Notes under the pieces: generated by a model | What the model was told of the DNA's origin: nothing | The model's input: only the letters and a program-made list of their open reading frames with translations | Databases searched by the model: none | Position numbers and translations under genes: made by a program | Shown here: positions 44,198 through 53,965 of the stretch, one piece after another | Layout of the letters: each line of letters begins with the position of its first letter | Position numbering within the stretch: the stretch's first letter is position 1 | Assembly (NCBI GenBank): GCA_005503215.1 | Contig: SCNS01000011.1 | Location: forward strand, 83,087 to 147,086 | DNA: 64,000 nt | Direction of reading: 5' to 3' | Origin: Sphingomonadaceae bacterium 3R27C6 | GTDB taxonomy: Bacteria; Pseudomonadota; Alphaproteobacteria; Sphingomonadales; Sphingomonadaceae

Positions 44198-46321
44198 ATG
44201 AAATTTATTGGGGCGCTGGCGGCCACGCTGGTTGCATTTCCGGCCTATGCGGCACCCGCGCTGATGCCGCTTCCCGTGTCCGTGGTTCCGAATGGCACCG
44301 ACGTATTGCGCATCGAAGGGCCGCTGAAGGCGGATTGGCAAGGGTGCGGCGACGCGGCGGTCCTCGATCGCGCCGCGACGCGCCTCGGCAGTGATATCCA
44401 GCGGCAGACGGGGCTGATCTTCGACCCGGCGAAGCCGGTCGCGGTGCGTTCGACGTGCCGGTCTTCGCAGGATGGTGCCGATCGCGGCGAAGCCTATCGC
44501 CTGACCGTGGAGAATGAAGGCGTAAGCATCGACGCCGACGGCCCCACCGGCGTGCTGCGCGCTTATGCAAGCCTGCGGCAACTCGCCGGGCTTTCACCGG
44601 CGGGCATCGCCATTGCGCACCAGACGATCACCGACGCGCCGCGCTTTGCCTGGCGCGGCGTCATGCTCGATCCCGCGCGCCACTTCATTTCGGTCGCGAC
44701 GCTCAAGCGGCAGATCGACGCGATGGAGCGGCTCAAGTTCAACACGCTCCACCTGCACCTGTCCGACGATCAGGGCTTTCGCGTCGAAAGCCTGCGCTAC
44801 CCGAAGCTCAACGCCGACGGCGAATATTATCGCCAGTCCGAGATTCGTGATCTCGTCGCCTATGCGGCCGACCGGGGCATTCGCATCGTTCCCGAGTTCG
44901 ACGTGCCCGGTCACAGCAGGGCGATCGTCACTGCTTACCCCGAGGTCGGCACCTTTTCGAAGACGATGTTCCTCGGCCAGCCCGAGGTCGCGCTCAATCC
45001 GGCGTCGGAGAAGACCTATCGCTTTCTCGAACGCCTTTTCGGCGAAATGGCGCCGCTGTTTCCCGACCCGCATTTCCACATCGGTGGCGACGAGGTCAGC
45101 AAGGCCGTCTGGGCCGACGCCGAGGATGTGAAGGCGTTGATGGCGCGCGAAAATCTCGCCGACAGCAAGGCGGTCGAGGCGTTTTTCCTGCGCCGCGCGG
45201 CGGGCATCGTGCGCCGGCTTGGCAAGACCGTCATCGGGTGGGAGGAAGTGTCGGGCGCGGGACTTCCCAAAGACAGCATCGTTCAGTCCTGGCAGACGTC
45301 GAACGCGATGGCCGACGCGACCGCGAAGGGGCACCGGACGATCATGTCGGCGGGCTATTACCTCAACCTGCTGATGCCCGCCGACTATCATTATGGCATA
45401 GACCCCGCCGCGACCGCCGCCGCCGGGCTGACGCCCGAACATGCGAAGGCGCTGCGCGGGATCAGCCCGCTGCTCGCCAATTTCGTCACCGACGCGCTGG
45501 TCGACTTTCCGCACGCGCCGCTGTCGGCCGAGCAGGAGAAGTTGCTGATCGGGGCGGAGGCGCCGCTCTGGGGCGAGATCGCGACCGACGAACTGATCGA
45601 CCATCATCTCTGGCCGCGCGCGGCGGCGCTCGCCGAACGCTTCTGGTCGCCGGCGAGCGTCACCGACAAGGCGGACATGTACCGCCGGCTCGCGGTGGCG
45701 TCGGCGCAGCTCACGGTCAGCGGCCTCGACGACAAGGCGAACCGGCAACGGATCGCGGCGCGCATCGCGCCGGGCGACAATGGCGCGGTGGCCGGCCTGC
45801 TGGCGATCACCGGCCCCGTGCGCAACATGGCGCATGATCACCGCATCAAGGCGATGCTCGCGGGCCGGCGCATCGTCCAGCCGTTGAACGCGCTCGCCGA
45901 TACCGCCCCAGTCGACAGCCTCGTCGCGCGGCGTTTTGCGGATGAAGCCACGCGTTACGTCGCCGGCGAACGCGCACTGGGTGCGCCGCTTCGTGCGCAG
46001 CTCGGCGATTGGCAGGTCAATGAAGCGCGCTTTGGCGCGATCGCGGCCGGAAATCCGCTTCTGGAGCCGGCGCGCCCGACCGCGGCTCTGATCGCCGCAG
46101 TCGCGACAGCTGGTCTCGATGCGCTCGACGCTTTGGAGCAGGGTAGGCTGTTGTCGGCCGCGCAGGTGCAAAAAGCGAACGAATTGCTGGCGCGGCTCGA
46201 GAAGGAAGAAGCTGCATCGTGGCGGCCGTTCGATTCTTTCCTGCGCCCGCAACCCGCGGCCGATCTGATCGTGAAGATCGGGCCGGGCATCCGGACGCTG
46301 GTGGAAGCCGCCGCCAAATAA
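44198..46321 (+). CDS. GH20 beta-N-acetylhexosaminidase (707 aa)
   Basis: Signal peptide 'FIGALAATLVAFPAYA', an N-terminal GH20b domain, and a GH20 barrel with 'RGVMLDPARHFISVATLKRQ' and 'LHLHLSDDQGFRVE'. The catalytic Asp298-Glu299 pair is in 'HIGGDEVSKAVW'. A C-terminal helical region of about 200 residues follows. It removes terminal GlcNAc or GalNAc in the periplasm by substrate-assisted catalysis. I chose the ATG at 44198 after GGAGGAAG; the longer frame overlaps the esterase. It is the last gene of the tetR-GH3-esterase-GH20 operon. Its presence implies amino-sugar residues in the target, although some GH20 enzymes accept other hexosides. Confidence 0.93.
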   Translation: MKFIGALAATLVAFPAYAAPALMPLPVSVVPNGTDVLRIEGPLKADWQGCGDAAVLDRAATRLGSDIQRQTGLIFDPAKPVAVRSTCRSSQDGADRGEAYRLTVENEGVSIDADGPTGVLRAYASLRQLAGLSPAGIAIAHQTITDAPRFAWRGVMLDPARHFISVATLKRQIDAMERLKFNTLHLHLSDDQGFRVESLRYPKLNADGEYYRQSEIRDLVAYAADRGIRIVPEFDVPGHSRAIVTAYPEVGTFSKTMFLGQPEVALNPASEKTYRFLERLFGEMAPLFPDPHFHIGGDEVSKAVWADAEDVKALMARENLADSKAVEAFFLRRAAGIVRRLGKTVIGWEEVSGAGLPKDSIVQSWQTSNAMADATAKGHRTIMSAGYYLNLLMPADYHYGIDPAATAAAGLTPEHAKALRGISPLLANFVTDALVDFPHAPLSAEQEKLLIGAEAPLWGEIATDELIDHHLWPRAAALAERFWSPASVTDKADMYRRLAVASAQLTVSGLDDKANRQRIAARIAPGDNGAVAGLLAITGPVRNMAHDHRIKAMLAGRRIVQPLNALADTAPVDSLVARRFADEATRYVAGERALGAPLRAQLGDWQVNEARFGAIAAGNPLLEPARPTAALIAAVATAGLDALDALEQGRLLSAAQVQKANELLARLEKEEAASWRPFDSFLRPQPAADLIVKIGPGIRTLVEAAAK

Positions 46322-46369
46322 GCAGGGCGGGCGCGGCACTGGCTTTGTTCTAGCCCCGCGCCCTCTCGC

Positions 46370-47662
46370 TCAGGCCAAGCTGCCGCGCTTGGCAATTTTG
46401 CCGAGGAAGCGTGCCGAAGGCTTCGGGATGCGGCGGAACGTCTTCGGCTCGACCGCGACCAAACCGAATTTGGGGCGATAGCCCGCGACCCATTCCCAAT
46501 TGTCGAGCAGCGACCAGTGGATATAGCCGCGCAGGTCGATCCCGTCGGCAAGGCAGCGTTCGACCCCGGCAACGGCGCCTTCGATATAGGCGATCCGACG
46601 CTGGTCATCCTCGGTCGCGACGCCATTCTCGGTTACATAGAGCGGTCGATCCGTGCGGCTGGCGACCAGCCGGATCGCGCCCTCGATCGCCCCCGGGGTG
46701 AAAGCATAGCCCATCTGCGTGACTTCGGCGCCCGGCGGCGGCGGAACATCGGCGTCGGGTCCGACCTCGCCGCCGGTGTAGGTCTGGATGCCGATGAAGT
46801 CGCCCGGCGCGGCGAGCCAGCGGTCGAGCATCTCGGCCTGCTTGCGCATCAAGCCCCGGTCGTCGCCGCCCGCCGCGGTGTCGGCGGGAATCGCCAGCGA
46901 CAGCCCGACGGGGAAAGCCGCTCCCGCGGCACGCATCGCCTCGGCCGCTTTGATATGCGCCGCGACGATGCCGTCATACTGGCGCTCGCCCGCGAGCATC
47001 GGGCTCGACCAGTTCGGCGCATTTTGCGAAACGCCCGCGCCCTTCTGCGCCGCCTCGATATAGGGGCGATATTTCTCGGACAGTCCGCTCCAGCGGACCA
47101 CGGTCGCGAGATTGGGTTCGTTGAAGGTGATCGCGAGATGGATCTTCTCGCCCATGCTTTTGACGACGCGTGCGCAATGGGCGGCAAAGGCGTCGACATT
47201 CGCGGGATCGGTAAAGCCGCCGCTCGCGGCAACCCAGCGGGGGACGGTGAAATGGCTCAGCGTGACAACCGCCTTCATCTTGCGGCGCGCGCAGGATTCA
47301 AGGACGCGCCGGTAATAGGCGAGGCCGGCTTCGGAAATCTGTCCGCGTTCGGGTTCGATCCGCGCCCATTCGATGCCGAACCGATGCGTGTTGAAACCCA
47401 GCGATGCGGCAAGTGCGATGTCCTCATCAAAGCGATGATAGACGTCGCAGGCGTCGCCCGACTTGTCCGCGAAAATCGGCGGCGAGACATGTTCCATGAC
47501 CCAGAGGTCGCTCGCGACGTTCGCGCCTTCGACCTGATAGGCGGCGCCGGCCGTTCCCCAGAGGAAACCTGGGCGTTTCTTGCGACTTGCGGCAGTTGCG
47601 GGTCCGGCAATTAACGCGGCTGTTGCGACACCGGCCATGCCTAAAAAATCACGACGTTCCAT
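46370..47662 (-). CDS. Exported GH1 family beta-glycosidase (430 aa)
   Basis: This is a family 1 glycosidase with acid/base Glu182 in 'ITFNEPN' and nucleophile Glu345 in 'LYVTENGVAT'. The N-terminus 'MERRDFLGMAGVATAALIAG' is a clear Tat signal, so this enzyme is exported folded, which is unusual for GH1. I chose the ATG at 47662 because GGAGAGAGC precedes it. It is convergent with the GH20 gene. Its own promoter carries the best copy of the locus operator, a perfect 11-bp inverted repeat at 47672-47697, only 10 bases from the start codon. It should release beta-linked glucose or a related sugar in the periplasm. Confidence 0.93.
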   Translation of the reverse strand: MERRDFLGMAGVATAALIAGPATAASRKKRPGFLWGTAGAAYQVEGANVASDLWVMEHVSPPIFADKSGDACDVYHRFDEDIALAASLGFNTHRFGIEWARIEPERGQISEAGLAYYRRVLESCARRKMKAVVTLSHFTVPRWVAASGGFTDPANVDAFAAHCARVVKSMGEKIHLAITFNEPNLATVVRWSGLSEKYRPYIEAAQKGAGVSQNAPNWSSPMLAGERQYDGIVAAHIKAAEAMRAAGAAFPVGLSLAIPADTAAGGDDRGLMRKQAEMLDRWLAAPGDFIGIQTYTGGEVGPDADVPPPPGAEVTQMGYAFTPGAIEGAIRLVASRTDRPLYVTENGVATEDDQRRIAYIEGAVAGVERCLADGIDLRGYIHWSLLDNWEWVAGYRPKFGLVAVEPKTFRRIPKPSARFLGKIAKRGSLA

Positions 47663-47671
47663 GCTCTCTCC

Positions 47672-47697
47672 ACTTACAATCAATACTGATTGTAAGT
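47672..47697. promoter_or_regulatory. Perfect TetR-type operator before GH1 gene
   Basis: ACTTACAATCA (47672-47682), ATAC, TGATTGTAAGT (47687-47697): an 11-bp perfect inverted repeat. Its core TCAATACTGATTGTAA aligns with the sites at 37831 and 39691. Its position next to the ribosome binding site fits repression. Confidence 0.75.
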
Positions 47698-48055
47698 AAG
47701 AGTGTTCCGAGTTTGGAGCAAGAAAAATGACGCTTGTGATCCGCCCTAACGCACACTTCGTACCGCGCACGTCAGTTATCGCGTCTTGGCTGCCGAAAGC
47801 TGCCGGTCCGCTATCGGCCAGCGGCCGTTATTCCCAGAGCATCTCGTTTACACCGAGAGGGTCGACTATCGGCTGATTGTCGACGCGGCGGACTGCAACG
47901 GCAGTAAGGCCTAAGCCAGGAGCGCATCGATTCACCCTCAAACTCGTTGGGCGTGGCAATCGCAAAATTTGACCACCCTAAACACCACCCTAAATCGAAA
48001 ACTAGGGTGACGGCGCTCCGGTCGGGAGAAAAATGACGCTATTTCAAGGAGTAAA
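47698..48055. other. Intergenic stretch with CACCCTA repeats next to tRNA
   Basis: About 360 bases without a gene between the GH1 promoter and tRNA-Lys. CCACCCTAAA occurs twice in direct orientation (47973-47982, 47985-47994; 12-base period), and its inverse TAGGGTG lies at 48003-48009. Such clusters beside a tRNA can be recombinase arm-type sites, but no integrase is present, so the meaning is open. Confidence 0.45.
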
Positions 48056-48131
<76 letters not shown>

Positions 48132-48253
48132 ACTGCCATTTCAGGCATGCCACGCTGCGAAGAGTTGTGCTCTTTGCTGCGAAGCGAGCGGCCCGCTATC
48201 ATGGCTCTGGGGGGATGGCAATGCCCCCGATGATTTTTTGCCGAAGTTTTTTC

Positions 48254-49360
48254 TCAATGAAAGCGGCGCGTGCCCGTTTTGCTGTCGTTTTCGATCGCGA
48301 GCATGATGCCGACGCAGGTCATGATCGTCAGCATCGATGAGCCGCCATAGGAGAAGAGCGGCAGCGGAATGCCGACGACGGGGGCGAGGCCCATGACCAT
48401 CATCAGGTTGATCGCGATGTAGAAAAAGATCGTCATGGTGAGGCCCGCGGCGGTGAGCTGGCCGAAACGCGTCCGCGCCTTCAATGCGACGCGCGTCGAC
48501 CAGCGCAGCAGCAGGAAGAAGCCGAAGAGCAGCGCGAGCCCGCCGATCAGCCCCCATTCCTCGGCCATCGTCGCGAAGATGAAGTCGGTGTGGCCTTCGG
48601 GCAGATAGTCGAGGTGGCTTTGCGACCCGTTGAGGAAACCCTTGCCGCCGATACCGCCCGACCCGATCGCGATCTTCGACTGGCTGATATGATAGCCGGC
48701 GCCGAGGGGATCGCTTTCGGGATCAAGGAAGATCAGCACGCGTTTTTGCTGATAATCGTGGAGGAAAGAGAAAAGGACCGGCAACGCCGCAAGCCCCGCC
48801 ACCGCGGTACTGCCGAACCACCAGAAAGGCAGGCCGGCGACGAACATCACCACGACCCCGCCGATGCAGATCGCGAGCGCGGTGCCGAGATCGGGCTGCA
48901 GCATGACGAGCGCGGCCGGCAGCCCGATCATCACCAGCGCGGGCCACAGCGCGGTGAAGGTGCGCGTATTGCCCGGCGGAAGCTGCGCATAGAAGCGCGC
49001 GAGCGCGATGACGATCGCGACCTTCATCAGCTCCGACGGCTGGAGGTTCATGAAACCGAGGTTGAGCCATCGCTGGCTGCCCCCGCCGACGAAACCAAGC
49101 AGCTCGACCGCGATCAGCAGGATCAGGATGCCGATATAGGCGATATAGGCGAAGTCCTCGAAGATACGGATCGGGAAGCGGCCGATCACCAGCGCGACAC
49201 TGAGGAAGACGAGGAAGCGCACGCCCTGGTTGAGCGCCCACGGCGACCAGTTGCCGCCTGCCGCCGAATAGAGGACGAGCAGGCCGAAACCGGTGATCCC
49301 GGCGAGAATCGCGATCAGTTTCCACGGGATGCGCTGGATGGCGGGTGGAACCGGGATCAT
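48254..49360 (-). CDS. rodA: RodA, SEDS-family peptidoglycan glycosyltransferase (368 aa)
   Basis: About ten TM helices and the FtsW/RodA/SpoVE signature ('NLGFMNLQPSELMKVAIVIA', 'MLQPDLGTALAIC', and 'GIPLPLFSYGGSSML' near the end). RodA polymerises lipid II into glycan strands for side-wall growth, working with PBP2. I chose the ATG at 49360, whose ATGA overlaps the PBP2 stop by 4 bases; the longer frame is antisense-like inside the PBP2 gene. It is the last gene of the mreBCD-mrdA-rodA block. Confidence 0.97.
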   Translation of the reverse strand: MIPVPPAIQRIPWKLIAILAGITGFGLLVLYSAAGGNWSPWALNQGVRFLVFLSVALVIGRFPIRIFEDFAYIAYIGILILLIAVELLGFVGGGSQRWLNLGFMNLQPSELMKVAIVIALARFYAQLPPGNTRTFTALWPALVMIGLPAALVMLQPDLGTALAICIGGVVVMFVAGLPFWWFGSTAVAGLAALPVLFSFLHDYQQKRVLIFLDPESDPLGAGYHISQSKIAIGSGGIGGKGFLNGSQSHLDYLPEGHTDFIFATMAEEWGLIGGLALLFGFFLLLRWSTRVALKARTRFGQLTAAGLTMTIFFYIAINLMMVMGLAPVVGIPLPLFSYGGSSMLTIMTCVGIMLAIENDSKTGTRRFH

Positions 49361-51264
49361 TGCGCGAGCTCCGGATCGGGCTTCGACGCCCCCGCCTTCC
49401 ACGCCGCATAGTCGCGGTCCATGCGTTCCTTGATCGTGCCGCCCCAGCCGGCCTCGAAGGTTTCGAGCGCTTCCATCGCCTTTTCGCGGTCGAAGAGGAA
49501 GGTCATGAAATCCTTGGCCACCGGCGCCGCGGCGCGCGATCCGCCCATGCCATGTTCGATCACGACCGCCGTCGCGTAGCGCGGATTGACGACCGGCGCG
49601 AAGCCCACGAATAGGCCGTGATCGCGGAATTTCCACGTCCCGCTTTTGCCGTTGCCGGTGCCGAGCCCGCGCACCTGCGCGGTGCCCGTCTTGCCCGCCA
49701 TCGTGATGCCGTCGAGCGGCAGGCGGCTGCGCACCGCGGTGCCCGCGCCGTTGACGACGAGGTCCATGCCGTGGCGCGCAACCGCGAGCGCTTCGGGCGA
49801 AAAGGGCAGGGGCTCATTCTTGAACTCGCGGTTGATCAGGCGCGGGTAAAGCCGGCGCCCCGATGCGATGCGTGCCGCCATCACCGCAAGCTGGAGCGGA
49901 TTGGCGAGCACATAGCCTTGTCCGATGACGGCGTTGAGCGAGTCCGAGGCCGACCATTCCTGGTCGTATTTCTTCATCTTCCACGCGCTGTCGGGGATGG
50001 TGCCAAAGCGCTGGTTGCTGCCCGCAAGCTGATATTCCTCGCCGAGCCCGAGCAGCCGCGCGGTCGGGGCCATCGCGTCATAGCCGAGCCGGTGCGCGAG
50101 CCAGTAAAAATAGCTGTTGCAACTCTTCATGATCGCCGACGGCATGTCGAGGCTGCCGTGCGTGCCGAGGCAGCGGAAGAAGCGGCTGCCGAGCCGATAG
50201 CCGCCGACGCAGGTGTGGCGCTCGCTGGGATCGACGCCATGTTCGACCGCGGCGATCGCCGCCATCGGCTTCAGCGTCGATCCGGGTGGATAGAGGCCGC
50301 GGGTCGCCTTGTTGATCAGCGGCTGGTGATCGTCGCCGCGCAGCCAGGCATATTCGCTGCTGCTGATCCCGTCCGAAAAGCTGTTCGGATCGAAGCTCGG
50401 CATCGAAACGAACGAGAGGATGTCGCCGTTCTGGCAGTCGATGACGACCGCCGCGCCCGACTCGCGCCCCATGCGCCGCGCGACAAATTCCTGCAGGTCG
50501 GCGTCGATCGTCAGATGGACGGTCTTGCCCTGCACGTCGGGCTGGGTCGAGAGATCGCGGACGACCTTTCCGCGCGCGGTCACCTCGACGCGCCGTGCGC
50601 CCGGCTGGCCCTTCAGCATGTCCTGGAAATATTTCTCCAGCCCGTCCTTGCCGATCTTGTACCCCGGGGTGATGTATAGCGGATCCTTGGCCTTCTGATA
50701 TTCTTCGGCATTCGGGGCGCCGACATAGCCGATCAGGTGGCCGACCGCCGCGCCGGTCGGATAGTTGCGCGCAAAGCCGCGCTGCGGCGCGATGCCGGGC
50801 AGTTCGGGCAGACGGACGAGGATCGAGCTATACTCGGCCTCGGTCATATCCTCCTTGATCGCGACGGGCTGGAACCCCGATGCGGCCTTCAGGTCGCGAT
50901 TGATGCGTTCCATCGTGTCGCCGTCGAGGCGCAGCAGGGTCTGGAGCTGCCCCAGCACCAGCTCCTTGTTGTGCAGGCGATCGGGAATGATGTCGATGCG
51001 CAGGGATACGCGGTTGTTCGCGAGCGCCTTGCCGCTGCGGTCGACGATCCAGCCACGCCGCGGCGGCACGAGCGTCAAATTGACGCGGTTGCTTTCCGAT
51101 TCAAGGACATAGCGGTCGTTGTCGATGACCGAAATATAGGCCATACGCGCGGCGAGCGCGACGCCGACCGCCGCCTGCGCGCCGCCGACGACCAGTGCGC
51201 GGCGGGTGAAGGTAATGCCCCTCCAGGCTTCGGTGATCGGCGGACTCTTCTTCTTCGTCGGCAT
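49357..51264 (-). CDS. mrdA: Penicillin-binding protein 2, rod-shape transpeptidase (635 aa)
   Basis: This is a class B PBP with one N-terminal TM anchor, a PBP dimerisation domain ('VPPRRGWIVDRSGKALANN') and a transpeptidase domain. The domain has SxxK 'GSTLKPM' (Ser329, Lys332), SxN 'KSCNSYF' and KTG 'MAGKTGTAQV'. It cross-links peptidoglycan made by RodA in the elongasome. Length is normal. It overlaps rodA by 4 bases and starts 18 bases after mreD. Confidence 0.97.
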   Translation of the reverse strand: MPTKKKSPPITEAWRGITFTRRALVVGGAQAAVGVALAARMAYISVIDNDRYVLESESNRVNLTLVPPRRGWIVDRSGKALANNRVSLRIDIIPDRLHNKELVLGQLQTLLRLDGDTMERINRDLKAASGFQPVAIKEDMTEAEYSSILVRLPELPGIAPQRGFARNYPTGAAVGHLIGYVGAPNAEEYQKAKDPLYITPGYKIGKDGLEKYFQDMLKGQPGARRVEVTARGKVVRDLSTQPDVQGKTVHLTIDADLQEFVARRMGRESGAAVVIDCQNGDILSFVSMPSFDPNSFSDGISSSEYAWLRGDDHQPLINKATRGLYPPGSTLKPMAAIAAVEHGVDPSERHTCVGGYRLGSRFFRCLGTHGSLDMPSAIMKSCNSYFYWLAHRLGYDAMAPTARLLGLGEEYQLAGSNQRFGTIPDSAWKMKKYDQEWSASDSLNAVIGQGYVLANPLQLAVMAARIASGRRLYPRLINREFKNEPLPFSPEALAVARHGMDLVVNGAGTAVRSRLPLDGITMAGKTGTAQVRGLGTGNGKSGTWKFRDHGLFVGFAPVVNPRYATAVVIEHGMGGSRAAAPVAKDFMTFLFDREKAMEALETFEAGWGGTIKERMDRDYAAWKAGASKPDPELAQ

Positions 51265-51282
51265 TAGGGGGTTGGAACCAGT

Positions 51283-51804
51283 CTATCGGCGTTTCAGGCG
51301 GAAATTGTCAAACTTGCCGGTCAGGCGCATGAACAGCGGGACGAGCAGCGCCGAGATGATGATCTGCGGCACCACGAGGCCGAGCACGCGGCCGGTCGCG
51401 GCATGCGGGTGGGTGATCAGCGCGGCGAGCGACTGGATGATCGCGACCAGCAGCGCGGCGATCGCCCAGTCGTGGAAAAAACCGCGCCAATAGATGCGCT
51501 GCGACGAATAGGCTACCGCGATGCTGGCGACCGTCCACAGCCCCATAGCGGTGCCGATCGGCGCGCCGCTGAACAGATCGTCCCACAGGCCGAGCGGCAG
51601 CCCGATCCACACCGGCCACATTTCGGCGCGCAGCAATTGCCAGCACAGGAAGAACAGCAGCCCGAGCGGCGGTAGCACCGGCGAGTTGGCGATCAGCGGC
51701 AGCATCAGCGGCAGCGCCGAGGCGAACATGACGCTCGCGATCGGAACGATGCGCATCCGCCACAGCGATGCCGGTTCGCCGAGGCGCGGACCCTTCTGCT
51801 TCAT
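51283..51804 (-). CDS. mreD: Rod shape-determining protein MreD (173 aa)
   Basis: A small inner-membrane protein with about five hydrophobic segments ('IVPIASVMFASALPLMLPLI', 'PPLGLLFFLCWQLL', 'GLWDDLFSGAPIGTAMGLW'). Sequence is weakly conserved as usual for MreD, but its position between mreC (4-base overlap) and PBP2 makes the assignment safe. It links MreC to the elongasome. Confidence 0.93.
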   Translation of the reverse strand: MKQKGPRLGEPASLWRMRIVPIASVMFASALPLMLPLIANSPVLPPLGLLFFLCWQLLRAEMWPVWIGLPLGLWDDLFSGAPIGTAMGLWTVASIAVAYSSQRIYWRGFFHDWAIAALLVAIIQSLAALITHPHAATGRVLGLVVPQIIISALLVPLFMRLTGKFDNFRLKRR

Positions 51805-52709
51805 GGCGCGCCGGCGGGGGCGGCGGGCGGCGTCGCGGGGCCGGGCAGGCCCTGCGCTTCGATATTGTCGGGGGTGTAGGGACGCAGTACCGACACCGCA
51901 TCGACCTTGCCGGGATCGGCGAGCGGGCGCGCGAGGGCGCCATCGTCCTGACGCCGCACGACGATCGCGACCGGGATGTTCGGGGGATAGAGACCGCCGG
52001 TGCCCGAGGTGACGAGGATATCGCCCGGCTTGAACGGGTTGTTCGCGATATTGAGCGTGCGGACGTCGAGATCGCCATTGCCGCGGCCGCTGGCGAGCGC
52101 GGGCAGGCCGTCGCGCGCGCGGCGCACGGGGACGACATTGTCGACGTCGGTGAGCAGCAGAACCTGCGATACCGATGGACCGGCGCCGAGGACGCGGCCG
52201 ATCAGGCCGTCGGCGCCGCGCACCGGCTGGCCCGCAGCGACGCCGAGGTTGCGCCCGATGCTGAGCAAGGCGATGCGCTTGCTGCTCGTCGAGGTCGAAG
52301 TGAGCAGATGGCCGTTGGCGAGCGCGGTCTTGTCGGTTTCCTGCAGCTTGAGCAGCGCCTTGAGCTGGCGGTTTTCTTCCTGCAGCGAGCTGGTCGCGAC
52401 GAGCTCGCGGCGCGTGTCGGCAAGTTCCTTGCGCAGCCGCCGGTTCTGGGTGCCCGCGGCGACATAGGCGCCGACGGTATCGTCGATGCCCGAAATCGAT
52501 CCGATCACCGACCGCGACGCGCGTGCGACGGGCGCGGCGATTTCCTGGCTCGCCACACGCAATTGGGCGAAGCCGATGGGATCAACGACCGACAGGATCG
52601 CCAGCAACAGGCCCGCCACTGCCCCTGTCACCGCGATGACATAGGCAACGAACAGGCTGTACTGAGCCTTTCGGGATTGTCCCGGACGTCGATGTGCCGG
52701 GCGGACCAT
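51801..52709 (-). CDS. mreC: Rod shape-determining protein MreC (302 aa)
   Basis: One N-terminal TM helix ('YVIAVTGAVAGLLLAILSVV') followed by a periplasmic coiled coil ('NRRLRKELADTRRELVATSS', 'EENRQLKALLKLQE') and two beta-barrel lobes, the MreC architecture (PF04085). It activates PBP2 in the elongasome. A Pro/Ala-rich tail ends the protein. It starts 17 bases after the mreB stop and overlaps mreD by 4 bases. Confidence 0.96.
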   Translation of the reverse strand: MVRPAHRRPGQSRKAQYSLFVAYVIAVTGAVAGLLLAILSVVDPIGFAQLRVASQEIAAPVARASRSVIGSISGIDDTVGAYVAAGTQNRRLRKELADTRRELVATSSLQEENRQLKALLKLQETDKTALANGHLLTSTSTSSKRIALLSIGRNLGVAAGQPVRGADGLIGRVLGAGPSVSQVLLLTDVDNVVPVRRARDGLPALASGRGNGDLDVRTLNIANNPFKPGDILVTSGTGGLYPPNIPVAIVVRRQDDGALARPLADPGKVDAVSVLRPYTPDNIEAQGLPGPATPPAAPAGAP

Positions 52710-52726
52710 GCTTCAGCTGTACCCGA

Positions 52727-53788
<1,062 letters not shown>

Positions 53789-53965
53789 TCATCGAAGCCG
53801 CGTCCCTGATGGACACGCCCCTACCATGATTTACCCGCGCGCCCGGCCGGCGACAGCTACAATCAGGGGGAGATTCCGGCTCTTCCTTTTGGGGTGGCTG
53901 GACAAAATGATCAGGGCTGTGCGGATGGGTCGCGATTTGCGTTCGACTGCGCTAGGAGAGCGGCC

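Noticed and set aside
24035..48055. Functional mobile element or prophage
   Set aside because: No integrase, transposase, relaxase or phage gene is seen in the interval; only the tRNA duplication suggests past integration.
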